Positions 21,038 to 33,879 of a stretch of 64,000 bases of DNA are shown here, piece after piece; within the stretch, counting starts at the first letter, position 1; each line of letters starts with the position of its first letter. The position numbers and the translations under genes were made by a program. Source of the stretch: Lindgomyces ingoldianus (lineage: Eukaryota; Ascomycota; Dothideomycetes; Pleosporales; Lindgomycetaceae). The stretch covers positions 1,582,978 to 1,646,977 of the forward strand of contig NW_022985166.1 of the NCBI RefSeq assembly GCF_010093535.1. The letters are read 5' to 3'. The notes beneath the pieces are model-generated. The model made no database searches, was not told the origin of the DNA, and saw nothing but the letters and a program-made list of their open reading frames with translations.

Positions 21038-21634
21038 TTAACTCGCTACCGAATCGTACAACTTTATGAGCTTCGCTCCACCGAATTCCCCCACCGCCAA
21101 CAGCGTCTTCACTCCGCCATGTAGATGTTAGCCGGGAACAAGCGCGAACTCTTCAATGATGCCCTTCAGCTCCTTACTTTCGTAGCTAACCTTTGCTTCT
21201 TAAACAACCTTCACATAACCGATCAACTTTTGCAGGCCTGGATCAAAAGAATAATGTTGATCTACATTCGCATCCATGATGCTCTTGAGCTCCCCTGCTT
21301 CTTGCGCAAGCCTATCGAAGTTCAGTAACAATAACACCTCTTCGAAGTGATGATGGTGCTGAACCATGTCGCTCTATGCCTTGACATACAGTACGAAGTC
21401 GACAACATCCTTGGCGTTCTAAACTTTTTCGCATTGGAGATAAATTGCGTTTAGCCCACGCAGAAGAGTGTTGTGGACATTGGTCATATCGCATGCAATG
21501 TACAGAACGCCAGCATTAGTGGTCTACCGTTTTGTCAGGATCACGATGCTTTTGAAGAAGATAACGCTTACCGTAGGCGCTCTAGGTGTCCTAAGAGCTA
21601 GCATTAATCTAAAAGGCTGGTCCACCCATTGCAT
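21038..21634 (-). pseudogene. Hemerythrin-like (HHE cation-binding) protein pseudogene
   Basis: On the minus strand an ATG at 21634 opens MQWVDQPFRLMLALRTPR, then a plausible intron (GTAAGC to GGTAG). A single continuous frame then reads YIACDMTNVHNTLLRGLNAI, DVVDFVLYVKA, SDMVQHHHHFEEVLLL, MDANVDQHYSFDPGLQKL, ELKGIIEEF and HLHGGVKTLLAVGEFG. This is the order of helices and iron-binding His/Glu motifs in fungal HHE-domain proteins. Four in-frame stops interrupt it (after CEKV, after YVKA, after VKVV and before HLHG). The frame is never shifted, so the gene was probably lost recently through point changes. The second stop replaces a position that is usually Trp (TGG to TAG). It ends 28 bases from repeat copy A. 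Confidence 0.8.
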
Positions 21635-23352
21635 CGCCGTGTCTTAGAGTTTATCAAAGCAGCCGTTCGGTGGCAGAAGATGAATGCTGGATTTGAAAGA
21701 AAGCTGCTGCTCTCCTTGAAGATGGATGAAGAAATATATCTACCTCCTGAAGGCACGCAGCAAATATATATGCCTACATCGTTCCGCTGCTCCAGTCACT
21801 AAATCCAAACCCCCCGACAGCAGCCCCTTTGATGTCCACCACTACGGTTTCCTTGGATTTGTGCGCGCAGCCTCGTTATCGTTATGGTTAGCTAAATTCT
21901 AATATCGCAATATTCAAAGCAAATGAAGTTCCTCGATCCCGCCAACTCTCATTCTGATGTCCAAAAATAGCATACGGTGCTCTTGAACGAGAGAATGGGC
22001 AAATGTTGATGACGATGTTGGAAGCGAGTTGTTCGGTGCGGCTAAGGAGGGTTGGTAGACCTTGGTATCGCTTAATTAGCGGTTTAGTGTCCACGTTAGC
22101 GGCTCATTTCTCAGTGCTAAGCTCTTTACACTCCACTCTCGGCAGAATCTCCGCCGCAATCCAAGCATCGCACAGTGTTTCACGATGTTTGGGATCCAAA
22201 TCTCTCAGAGAAATCCTCGAAGCCATCTCAAACTCCTGAGAACGTAGAGATGACAGATTCAGCTCTGGTACTCTCTTGTTCACACCGAAAGCGGTGCCAC
22301 AGCTGCGAAGGGAAGACTGCAGTTGAGAGTGACACGATCTGGCAGGCACAGATAGCGATGGGCGGCGGGCGATGAATGAAGGACCAAAGGTGATGGAATT
22401 GAGTTACCACAGGATTACTAAAGGAATCACTGCAACAATGAGGCGGGTATAGGAAGTAGGCAAATATTTCATAGTCACCAGGTCAAACATTTCGTATAAG
22501 ATTGAGAGAAGTGTTCCTTTCTAGCTTGCGTGCCACCCGCATCCTCCCGCAAATCCACCTCTGCCTTATCGATACTATGTCAACTATGATAAGCATGTGC
22601 TTTTCGCGTATCGCATGACGACCTCACTCCAATTCTACAATAGAAACTCGTTCGTGCAACCTGTGTCCCTCCATAAACAACCGTCCGTTTCAAAACATCT
22701 TGAACCACGATCCCGGGCAAGACATCACCCCTCATTCGCCGCCAACACCACAATTTCCTCCCTTCAAATTTCCGACTCCAATCTGTGTCGCACATGGCCT
22801 TCCTTTCCCAGCTTATTCTGTCGCGACTATGCTGTGGCGGGGTTCTCAAATTAATTTATTAACGACGTCATATGTCTAATTCGAGTGGTGCGAAACAGCC
22901 GGGCACGGGCGATTCAAGCTCCCACAGGATGCCGCTCTGCGCACTGCAATTCCAGGCAGAGCAGACACGCCATGCTTAATGAATAGCAAGCCTGACTTCT
23001 ACATGCTCTTATACTGCCACGTCTCGCGATTGCTGTTCTGATGATCTGTTCTGAGGGTCCATTCTTGAGATCCTCTCAAGTCAAATCCAGTGAGAAGATT
23101 TCTTTCCAGTCGTTACTATTCCCTTCCCGGACGAGTTTGTCCTGCCACTCTTTTGTTCATCTATCGATTTGGCAGTCCCTTACTTGCTTCTTACCAACTG
23201 TGTCACCTGGTCGCTCCTTCACTTTCTACAATCTTGCATTTGATCAGATCTATTTACCCTTCACCTCGACCAAAACGACCAAAACCTCTCGCATACCTTT
23301 CCTACACTCTCAGAGACACCTCACCAACTACAATTACGACACTTCAACCACA
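21635..23352. other. Intergenic region, possible degraded coding sequence
   Basis: On the minus strand, about 22260 to 21892 reads as one frame of about 120 codons with a single stop, including SRISLRDLDPKHRETLCDAW and AAEILPRVECKELSTEK. I do not recognise it. The last 300 bases before 23353 are C/T-rich and are probably the promoter and leader of the secreted protein gene. Nothing else is supported. Confidence 0.4.
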
Positions 23353-23968
23353 ATGCACGCCCTCACTATCCTCTCCGCCCTTCTAGCCACCGCCGCCGCC
23401 CTCCCCAAGCTCACCGAACGGGCCAGCAACTGGGTCCCGGCCCCAAACTCCACAGTGACGTGCACCCAATCCGACAAAGTCATATCCTTTGTGGTTGGTC
23501 CACAGGAAGAAACAGTTCTCAACGATGCCTGCGCCGAAATGATGCCGCCTTGCGCCTACTCTGAACGTCTCAACGACACCAACATCGCGTGCTCCCAGAC
23601 CATTTCCTGGGAGCTCCGCGGACCCAAGACTTCAACCCAGAACGCGAATGTTGAGATGCAGGAGAATGGGAATAAATTGAGTGGTTGGGCGGTGAAATGT
23701 AAAATTTTCCTGTAAACATTGAGATGCGGCATGTTGACCTGCATTAGTCTCTGTGACCCCTCCAAAGACAGATCCCCCCAACCAGATCATGTGGAGCAAA
23801 TACGACTGCTATGGTTACTTCGCGCAAATAGTCGAGCCAATGGCTCCCCAAGGTTGCCACAACTCGATGGCATCAGGTATCGGCAGTATCAAGGTCGGAG
23901 GGGGCTCCTTAGCAGGCACAATTTTCAATATCGACATCGTAAAAGGCGAAGCAGACCTTAGCATTTGA
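23353..23968 (+). CDS. Small secreted protein of unknown function
   Basis: The model has two exons (23353-23698 and 23748-23968) joined by a 49 bp GTAAAA...TTAG intron in phase 1, giving 188 residues. The start at 23353 gives a standard signal peptide (MHALTILSALLATAAALP). The longer open frame upstream is the C/T-rich leader. The mature protein has six cysteines (TVTCTQ, NDACAE, PPCAYS, IACSQ, YDCYG, GCHNS), which could form three disulfides, and N-glycosylation sites at NST and NDT. The C-terminal part is Gly/Ile-rich (IGSIKVGGGSLAGTIFNIDI) and looks like beta strands. I recognise no family. It is the last gene before the transposon block, a position often held by accessory secreted proteins. 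Confidence 0.72.
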
Positions 23969-24781
23969 CCCTCATGCCGTTAGGGATTCCCTCTTAGAGC
24001 TGTGTGCACTAGGTTTTCAATTTCGATGCCGATGTGGATGCGAATGCATCCAACGGGTTGAGATTTACCCCACTCCCGGAAAGGGAGTATTCAGGGATCC
24101 GACGGAGTTGATTATGAGGTGTGCGCTAGGACCTTTGGATACCTCTTAGCCCTCTGGAAGGGTGTTATCTTCCTGTTCATATCTTTTTTTTCTTCTTGGA
24201 ATACCACCGAGACACGATGCAAAATTCAATTGCTCACACACCAAATAGATTTTGAGTTTGAGTGCAAGTGTTTCAACGCTAACTCATTAAAGTTTCACTG
24301 ACCTAGGAGAATGAGATGGTCTTGAAATCGTCTACCACAATTTAATCACTTTCACTGTGCATGATTTAGTGGGCAAGAGCTCTGCTCCTTTTAGAGGTCG
24401 AAGCTTTCAGTTCGATAATATCTGGGTATTCAAAGTGCCCTCTCAATGTCAGCAAAGCCACGTAGCCACGAGAAGTAAAGCTGACGCTAGTTAGAAGCTG
24501 ACACTTCTAGTTTCCAAGACAGTAAGAGTCATTTAAGTCATTTCCCTGACCCAATACTATTAGGTGAAGAGAAATTCGATCTTCCATTTTGTTGGCACAT
24601 AAGAGCTTGAGAGTTGGCCATCTAATTAGCCACCTTATCAGTGCCTCTAGCGTTACCCCACATCTGATATCATCCCATATTTCGTAGGTTGAGCAAAACC
24701 TAACGATCTCAATCATTGGCTTCGGTGTGGTATACTTCTTACAGTGCCGGAAGTTGTTCCGTGCATCCCAAACAAGGCTAA
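23969..24781. other. Intergenic region
   Basis: Downstream flank of the small secreted protein gene, of ordinary base composition, with no supported gene. It ends where repeat copy B begins. Confidence 0.5.
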
Positions 24782-24845
24782 TGTCCGTACGCAGCAGCAG
24801 CGTCGCGGCCTGGATACGAGCGATCGCGCACGAGCAGGATCACGT
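24782..24845. repeat. 276 bp dispersed repeat, copy B, left part
   Basis: The first 64 bases match repeat copy A (TGTCCGTACGCAGCAGCAGC to AGGATCACGT). The match stops where the inverted terminus of the large element starts. The rest of this copy resumes at 34048. Confidence 0.78.
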
Positions 24846-25015
24846 ATCTATTATGTGCAAAAATCGGGAAATTTCTTAGCGTTCCTCAGATCTTTTTTTT
24901 CCTTACTAAAATTACATAGGAGATTATAATCTTAATAGAATTTTTAATATATTAATAAATCTTTCTTAAATATTATTAGTAAGTTAAAGCCTTAAGTTTA
25001 TATAAAGATACTGCT
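24846..25015 (+). repeat. Left terminal inverted repeat of the 9.2 kb element
   Basis: It matches the reverse complement of 33880-34047 over nearly its whole length, including GGGAAATTTCTTAGCGTTCC (right copy: TTGGCGTTCC), CACTAAAATT-like and TTAATAGAATTTTTAATATA blocks, and AGTAAGTTAAAGCCTT at the inner end. Differences are mostly transitions plus a short indel. Confidence 0.78.
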
Positions 25016-26366
25016 CTTAGCTTAATTTTTAGAGTAACAGGACAACAATAGGCCTAAAACAGAAGGCTAGAGCAGCCCTAGCTACCTAGATGTGTTAAAT
25101 TAACCTTAGTAGCAACTTACTAGCCTATTCTACACGTGTAAGGGCACAGGGCCTGTTAAGTAAGCGCAAAAAGACTGCTAGTAGTACTAAACTAAAGTTA
25201 GCGCGTTATAAGTTAACCTAATAGTAAGAGTAAAGTAAAAAAAGCTTACTATATCCTAGCGCCTACTAAGAGTAAGCCTGCACCTTAGAAAGTAGTAAAA
25301 GTAACTAAATAATCTGCTTCTTCTGCTCTAGCTTAGTAAGAAGCTATTCCTATAGTTTCTACTTATTACTCTAAGCCTAATACCTTATTTAATATACTTA
25401 GAGATAACTTTTTTTTACTACTAAAAAGCTTCTTTCTAACTTTTATTTTATCTTAGCCTACTCTTACTCCTACAGCTGCTAGGGAGTCTTCCCCCCCTAA
25501 TTAAATAGTAGAGTTTAATGTTGCTGTATAATATTTAGTACACGTAAATAGTAATAAGGCTAATAGTAGGCTAGTAAATAAGGTTGTTTTTTAGGTGTTT
25601 TTCTTACTCTTACAAGTAGAGGATTAAGTTAATGCTATAATTAAGGGCCCTTTTATATAAGAGCATGTAAAGGCTTAAGATTTCTATATTACCTTACACA
25701 CTATTTAATATAGGGCTAATAAGCAAGGGGCTAGCTAGCAGCTCTAAATAATAGAGGACTTTAGGCTTAGTAAAAAACAAAGGCTGTTCTTTAGCGTTAA
25801 ACACTATATAAGGCGCCTTAAAGGTGCAGATAGAGTAGATATTAAAGTAGAAGTAAAGCTTATATATAAGGCAATAATAAAGGCCTTTCTACATAACTAG
25901 TTAATAAATAAGCCTTTATCTAATTCTCTTATTACTTTAGGCTATAAAGAAAAGTTACTCTAGCGCATATAGCAGCTATTAAATAAGAATTATACCTATT
26001 AAAGAATTTAAAATCTTACTACTAGTATTAATAGCTAGAGTTAGATCTTTTATATGTAAGAGTGCTAGGTATTAACTTATAATAACTTTAAGCACTTTTA
26101 CTATATTTACTAGGCTACCTATAAGCACTTTACTATAAAAGACGCTAATTTAGAGTTATAAGCTTAGGTAATTTTTAAAGGCTAAGCATATATAAATTAG
26201 CTACTAATAAAGCTTATATAATACTAGTAAACTTTAATAGGGAACTAGCTAAGAGTAAACCTACATAATATGTAAAAAAAGAAGTGTTATAGCTTTTTAT
26301 TATCCTTAAGTAATAAAGATAAGCTTAAAAAGATAATAAAAGTAGCTAAAAAACATAAGATCTAAG

Positions 26367-26684
26367 TGTCACAGTATCCTCCCTAGATCCCAGACATAAC
26401 TGTATTAGACGCGTACTAGAGTATTATTAGTGCACGTCTAACACAAACACAACACAACATAGACATAAACTTAAGTATAAACTGCCTTAACACTAACTAA
26501 ACCTAGAATAGGCTTAATTTATACCTAAAGCGCTTAGACTTCTAAGCTAAGTATTTAATTACTAATTTCCTTCTAAACCTTTTTATTTCTTACATAATGT
26601 CTTATACCTACTATAATACCTTACATAGTAATTAAACTAGACCTTTATAAAGCTCTATAACCTTACTTATGCATAATTATAACA
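26367..26684 (+). repeat. Left LTR (318 bp)
   Basis: It begins TGTCACAG and ends ATTATAACA. The differences I could find from the right LTR are transitions (C/T, G/A), the mark of RIP rather than random drift. Confidence 0.88.
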
Positions 26685-27639
26685 TTATATTGTGTTAAAA
26701 CTTTAGCTAAGAATAGCTTCTAAATTTAATCTAATAAGCTTAGTACTTGCATAACTCTAAGCTATTAAAGTAAGCTAAAAAGCTTTTTAAAAAGCGCTTA
26801 CTTTATAAAAAAGCTACTATGTTATAAGCTTTAAAGCTTTTTAAAAGAACTTTAAAAAACAGCTTTGCGTTATTAAGTAGTCTATTTCTGCCTTAACTTT
26901 TGTTATAGTAGTAGAAACTAAGAACTTACTAGCCTTAAAGCTTACTTAGAAGTCTAGAGATAGCTTAACTTTTTTTACCTAACACTGCCTATAACTTATA
27001 ACCTTTTTAATTTAGTAATAAAATCTAACTAACTCTCTAATTCTTTGCTGTTTAATAGAAAACAGAAAGACCTACCTTCTTTTCTACACAAGCTTTAATA
27101 TAAACTTAAAGAAAATATAAACTAATTTCTTTCTAAACACTTTTAGTTACTATATGCCTACTTTTAACTTAACTATAATATAACAGCCTTAATTAACTTA
27201 CTAATAAATAAAAATATTATTAACCTAGATTAATTTATAGTGTTCTTATAAGTAACTTATAAAGACTTAAATAAAAAGTTAACAGCCTTAAGTTACCTAA
27301 ACACTTTATAATAAGAAAAAAAAAGCTTTACTTTACACTTTACTAAGTTCTACTAACTTACATTTAATATAGGCCTAAATAAAATAGGTCTAATTATAGC
27401 TTTATATAACTCCCTCTTAACTAAACTATAACGCGCTATAGTAGAAGAACCCCTTCTAAACAACCTTAACACATATGCAAACCTAATTACTACCTATAAT
27501 AATAATATAAGGTTCCTCCTTATATAAGCCTTAATACGCCCCTAAACTAGCGCAGTTACAAATAAAGACTTTAATATAATAAAAATTAATTTAAATTATG
27601 CTCTAGTTAGTTCTAAAAAGCGTAAAGATTATAAAAAAA

Positions 27640-30600
27640 AAAAGTTAATGCTTTAAGTGTAGTAAGCATAGTTATATCTTTTAAAACTACTTTATTTTTC
27701 TTTTTTAAGTCTATGTAAGTAGTGCTGCTAGTACTTATTAAAGATTTTTACTATTTTAATTTTATTTTTATAAGGGCTTTAACTTATATTTAAGCCTTAA
27801 TTTTTCTTGCTACTCTTAACATAGCTACAGCTATAGTAGTAGGAGCCTACAAAAAGGCTTGTCTTAGGGCTAAGTTGCCCCCTAGGACTAATTTAACACT
27901 AGATCTCTGCTAACCTATAGGCTAAGTCCCCTACTAATAACTAAAAGTACTAAGTTAATATTTCTATATATTTATAATAAAAAACTATATTAGCCTTAAT
28001 ATAAGCTCTTATTAACTTAGAAGTAAACAGCATAAGTTATATTAACAAAAAACTAGCGTGTAAACTAAATCTTTAATTAATACTGCTTACCTAAATAATT
28101 TACCTAACTAAATTTAATAGAAAATAACTTAAAAAAAGTTTTATTTTTTATACTATAACTATTATAATTACCTACTAACACTATAAGAAGCAGATTAAGC
28201 TTTATGTAATAAACATAGGACATTATAACCTAATTCTAGAATAACTATAGCTGTATTAGCATAAGGTTGCTTTTAATTACTAAAAGTAAGTTCTAAACTT
28301 TAACTCTTTCTAATGCTAAGATATATGCTTATGCTTACACTTAAACAACACTTAAATAGCACTTAATATAGAAGGTCTCTAGACCTACTTTCTAATAACC
28401 TAGAAAAAAACTACTTAAGTAAGGCTAATAAGCTAGGCCTTTTACTAAAATAGGCTATATAAAATAATTTAATAACTACTTAAACTTAAAAAAAAAAAAA
28501 GCTTTTAAAAAACTTTTACTTACCTAATTTAGACATAAACTAGGACTTAAACAGTAAATAGACATCTGCTACATAGGACCTGCCCTGTTTATAACTCTAG
28601 CTTAATAACTAGATTATAAAATCTACGTAGTTATAATTTCTAATATAAACTAAGCTTTAGCTCTCTAAAAACACACTAACTTAAAGATAATAGTCTCTTA
28701 AGACTACTATAACTTATTACATATTTTCTTCTAAGATAAGTCTAATAAGCTTTTAATATAATGTCTGTATAATTACTAAATAACTCTTAAGCCTAGTAAA
28801 TAACCTAGTTATAGGCTACTATATAAGATGTTACTAAACAAATTAAAAGTGCTCTAAAAATACTTTAATAAGAACTTAAAAAAAAGGTTTATTTAAGCTA
28901 GCTTTTTACTAGTAGTGTTACTTATACTATTTATAAAAAAACCTAAAGGTAGGCTTTAATTTTATGTTAACTACTAAGAACTAAACACTATTACTATTAA
29001 AAACTAATACTTAATTCTTTTTTTACAAAAAACCTTAAGCTAACTAAGTAAAGCAAAGTATTTTATAAAGTTAGATATTATTACTGCCTTTAATAAGCTA
29101 AAAATAGTAAAGAGTAATAAGTAGCTAACAGCATTTTAGACTTAATATAGACTATTTAAGTACCTAGTAATGCCCTTTAGCTTAGCTAACGCGCTTAGTA
29201 CTTTTTAACATTTTATAAACAACTTGCTTTAACCCTACCTAGACGTGTTCTACACTATGTATATTAATAATATTCTAATTTATAGTAATAGCTTTTTAGA
29301 GCATAAACAGCATATACACCTAGTGCTAAAAGCTATAGAAGAAGCAGGTCTGTAACTTAATATAGATAAATATAAGTTCTACTAATTAAAGGTTATGTAT
29401 TTAGAATATGTAATCTTTATAAATAGCATCTAAATAAACCCTATTAAGGTTTAGACTATGCTAGATTAGTAATACTTAAAGGACATAAAGAATGTTTAAG
29501 CCTTTATAAAATTTACTAACTTTTACTAATAATTTATTAATAACTTTTTGTAGCTAGTAAGCTCTATAATTACACTTACTAAAAAAAGAGTTTAATTTAA
29601 CTTTAACTTAAATTACTAATAGTCCTTTAACTAGCTAAAAAAAGCCTTTACTAAAGCTTTAATACTCTACTACTTTAACTTTAAACTACTAATACTTATA
29701 AAAGCTAATGCCTTAGACTATATAGTAGCAAGAGTTCTTTTCTAGACTAAGCTAGATAGAACTATTAGGCCTATTACATACTTCTTAAAAAGAATAAGTT
29801 TTATAAAAGGTAATTATAAAATTTATAACAAAAAATTGCTTACTATAGTACACTACTTTAAATAATAGCAACCTAAACTAAAAGGTGCAGCGCATCTAAT
29901 ACAGGTCCTATTTAACTATAAGAACTTATAGTACTTTATAACTATAAAACAACTTAGCTACTAATAAGCCTGTTAGTCTAAATACCTGTTTTATTTTAAT
30001 TTTAAGATTACTTATTATTCTAGTTAAGATAAAGAGAAACTAGATACCTTTATAAGATAATTCTAAAACATCCTTACTTAAAAAAAAGTGTAAAAGGCTT
30101 AACACTAAACTCTACTTTAACTTAAGCTATTTTTAGACCTTAACTTAAATAAAATAGATTAGATAATTAATTAAATTATTACTAATAAGTATCTAAATAA
30201 TAAATTTATCTAAGAAACTTTAGACCTACTTTAAAACAGCGCTAGTTAGTTAAAAAAGGTAACACTAGCTAACTATAAAAACTAAAATAGTAAGCTATAT
30301 TACTATAACTAACTTATAATCCTTAATTCTAATAAACTAAAAATTAAACTACTCTAAATTATACATAACTTACCTATTAAAGGACACCTAGGCAGAGGAA
30401 AGACTCTTAACCTACTACAGAGAGAGTACTACTAGCCCTGCATGTTCTATACTGTACACTAATACATATTATGTTGCTATACTTACTGTAAAGTAAAGGC
30501 CTTTTAAAAAAAGTATAATAGCCTGCTTAAACTACTTCTAATCTCTAAATAAGCTTAGAAAGATATATTAATTAATTTTATTATAAACCTACTTTTATCT

Positions 30601-31630
30601 AAAAAGTATATAAATATTATAGTAGTTATTAATTACTTAACTAAGTATTAACACTTAATACTATGTTTTTTTATAACTGCCTTTAATATAGCCTAGTTAT
30701 TCTACTAATATGTATAAGTTTACTATAGCCTGCCTAACATAATTATATTAGACAGAGGTACGCAGTTTGTCTTAGCCTTTTAGAATAAACTTTATAAATA
30801 GCTCTAAATTATTCTCTATCTATCTATAGCTTTTTACCTAGAGACTAATAGCTAGACTAAAAATGTAAACACTATAATAAAATAAGTCTTATAAGTGTAC
30901 ATAAACTACTAGTAAGATAACTAGGTAAAATAGTTAGCTATAGCATAGTTTAAAGCTAATAATATAACATCTAAATTAACATAAGTATCTTTGTTTTTAG
31001 TAAACTATAGATACTACCTCTAAATAAAATTTAAACTACTTATAAATACCCCCTAACTAACTTATTAATTTATATAAGTAATAGATATAAATAGACTTAT
31101 TAATAAAATCTAAAATATATTTAAATATATTTATAAAAAGCTTACATAGGCTTAAGCTTTTTAATAAGAGTACATAAACTAATTTTAAACTTTTACCCTT
31201 GCGTATGCAGCTAGTAAGAAGGTCTAGCTAGACGCTAGAAATATCTAAATAAACTAATAATTAAAGAAACTTAATTAAAAAAACTTTAGCCCTTTTATAG
31301 TAGCTTATATAGTCTTATTATACACTTACTAATTAATCCTACCTAATAGCATAAAGATACACCCTGTGTTCTATGTATTATTGCTGCGCTAAGTAGCTCT
31401 TAAATCTAACTATCTACCTAAATAGCTAAACCTACTACCTAAACCTATTATTATAAATAATAAACTAGAATATGTTATAAAAGACATTAAATAGATCTAG
31501 TTTAATAAAAAAAAACATATTTATAAATACTTTATAAAATAGACTAGATATAACAAACTGTTATAAGAACTTATAAAAGCTTTATAAAAAAACTCTGTAG
31601 TAACTTAATTTTACACCTAATACCTATTTA
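27640..31630 (+). pseudogene. gag-pol relic of the chromovirus
   Basis: Fragments recognisable through the stops are as follows. At about 27649-27690 a zinc knuckle reads CFKCSKHSYIF. At about 29060-29400 reverse transcriptase reads KLDIITAFNKLKI, YLVMPFSLANALSTF and the box YINNILIYS in place of Y-x-D-D. At about 29835 RNase H reads YNKKLLTIVHYFK and LKGAAHLIQVLF. At about 30560-30900 integrase reads KDILINFIINLLLSKKYINI and LDRGTQFVL. Near 31460 a chromodomain-like LEYVIKDIK is followed by HIYKYFIK. All lie on the plus strand in the usual order. Both Asp codons of the reverse transcriptase box now read Asn, in line with G-to-A change. No functional product is possible. Confidence 0.85.
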
Positions 31631-31714
31631 AACTAAACTTGTACTCTAATAAAGACAACTTAATGCTAGAACTACTAATGTAAAGAATTCTCTTCCTAAT
31701 AAAAGGGGGGGTAC

Positions 31715-32032
31715 TGTTACAGTATCCTCCTTAGATCCTAGACATAACTGTATTAGACATGTACTAGAGTATTATTAGTGCACGTCTAACATAAATATAA
31801 CATAACATAGACATAAACTTAAGCATAAACTACCTTAACACTAACTAAACCTAGAATAGGCTTAATTTATACCTAAAGTGCTTAGACTTTTAAGCTAAGT
31901 ATTTAATTACTAATTTCCTTCTAAACCTTCCTGTTCCTTACACAACGTCTTGTACCTACTATAATACCTCACGTAGTAATTAAACTAGACCTCCGTGAAG
32001 CTCTATAACCTTACTCGTGCACAATCGTGACA
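31715..32032 (+). repeat. Right LTR (318 bp)
   Basis: It begins TGTTACAG and ends CAATCGTGACA. Its 3' half keeps more C and G than the left LTR (for example ACCTCCGTGAAG against ACCTTTATAAAG), so it was mutated less there. Confidence 0.88.
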
Positions 32033-33879
32033 CTTAGAGAGACTATAGGCTATAAAAAAAGCAGCTAACAAACAGCAGAAAGCTTAGAAGATAAGAAAGT
32101 AAGCTTTTTAATAGCAGTAGCTTTAGCAGCAGTTTTAATTAACTAACTATAATATGTTAAGTCTAAGAAATCTGCTATTTTTATTTTTAAACATACTTTA
32201 TTTACTTTTTACTTCTTTAACAGCTGCTTTTTGCCTAAAGACTTCTAAACAACTTATACTTATTCTAAGCTTAAGCCCTATTACTAGTAGCAGAAAGGAT
32301 AACTTATAGGTGTTAGTAAAGAAGTTTTTTAAATAGCTTGTTAAATAATAACTAGTTAAAAATTATAAAGACTATATATAGGTAAAAGATGTAGTAATAG
32401 AGTAGAAGTAGACATTAAAAGATCTTAAAAAGATGTTAATTCTTTAAAGTAAATTATATATAGTAGTAGTAAAGGCTTTATTTAGGTTAAAGAATAAAAT
32501 AGTATGTTATTTTTATAATAAGCTTTATTAATTTAAACTTAAATATTAAACTGCTTAAAAACTATTAAATATTTATAAAGTAATAAAGCAGAGATTAAGT
32601 GCTAAGAAAGGAATTTAATAGACTTAGAATTTTAATAAACATAGAGTTTTTAGTAGCTAAATAAGGTTAATTAGAGTTTAATGTCTTATTATTTTATAAC
32701 TTAATATTCTTATAGTCTCTGTTATTCTAGGAATTCTTATTGCAGCCCTGTTAAGCGCTAATTTTAGCTCTTACCTAATTAAGCTTCTCTAGCTCTATAT
32801 ATAACCCTCTAGCAGCGTACATAAAGTGTTTCCTAGCAAAATAATTACACTTACTGCTCTTAATTATGTCCTTAAGGAACAAGCTAAAGCTTATATACTG
32901 CTACTAATAGTATAAATAGTTTCTTTTAATTTATACCTTTAATACCCTAAAAGTTAACTTAATAAGATTATAGTTAGGCAAGTATAGTAAAAGGAAACAA
33001 ATAATGTAGCTAGCAGCCTTAAGAATAGTTGTAACAGCTTTATTTTAATAAATAAAGATGTTATTAAGAACTATAACTATAGGCTAGGTCCTGTAGGTTG
33101 CTTAAAGTAAAGAAAAAAAGCGCTGCTTAATTTAATTAATAAACTTTTTATAATTAAAATATTCTTTTTTTACCTTTATACAAGGCAGGTATCTGTTTAC
33201 TGTATAGGCTAGAAGGATAGCCTACGTCTTCCTGCGCCTTATATCCTAAGTATATTAACTTTTATAGCCTATAGGCCTATAAGCCTTATGCTGCTAGCTA
33301 GTTTTCTTGTTAAAAATAAACTTATTAAAAAACACTAAATTATCCTACATAAACTAATAAAAAGAGTAATAGTAAAGCTTTTAAAGCTCTTTATTATAAG
33401 CCTATAAGAAAGGCTATAAGGTACACCTGCTTTATTTATGCTAGGTAAGGTAACAGGAGATTATAGATCTATTAACCTTTACGCCTCTTTCTATCTATAG
33501 CTAATAGGCTTATTTGTCCTAGTATCTTTATTTACTATAAATTAACTTTTTAAACAGAGCTTTACTATCTTTATTACTAATTTTAGAAGGTCTTCTAAGC
33601 TTTATAGTAGGTAGCTTATAAACACTACTATAAGCCTTAAAATTATTCTTTATATTATAAACTACATAAAAAAAATAACTTTTATAATTAGTAATTATAG
33701 TTCTAGGCTATCTAAGTAAGAGAAACTAATAAATGTTTATACAAACATAATTATTAAGCCCTTAAGTGCTTAGTTTAAGATATTAAGGTAATTAAGGCTA
33801 GCTAGGAAGGATAGAGACGCTATAAGCGCAATACATTGCAAACAAACGCGTTGTTACTTCTAAAAAAGTTAGTATAGGC

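Larger units (their letters stand above)
26367..32032 (+). mobile_element. Full-length, RIP-inactivated Ty3/gypsy chromovirus
   Basis: Two direct repeats of exactly 318 bp flank a 5.03 kb interior. A polypurine tract (AAAAGGGGGGG) sits just before the right LTR. Flanking 5-mers are CTAAG on the left and CTTAG on the right, four of five bases alike. The interior reads, in order and with many RIP stops: a gag zinc knuckle, reverse transcriptase, RNase H, integrase core and a chromodomain-like tail. That order and the chromodomain identify a chromovirus of the Ty3/gypsy group. It lies inside the 9.2 kb inverted-repeat element, so it inserted later. Confidence 0.88.
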
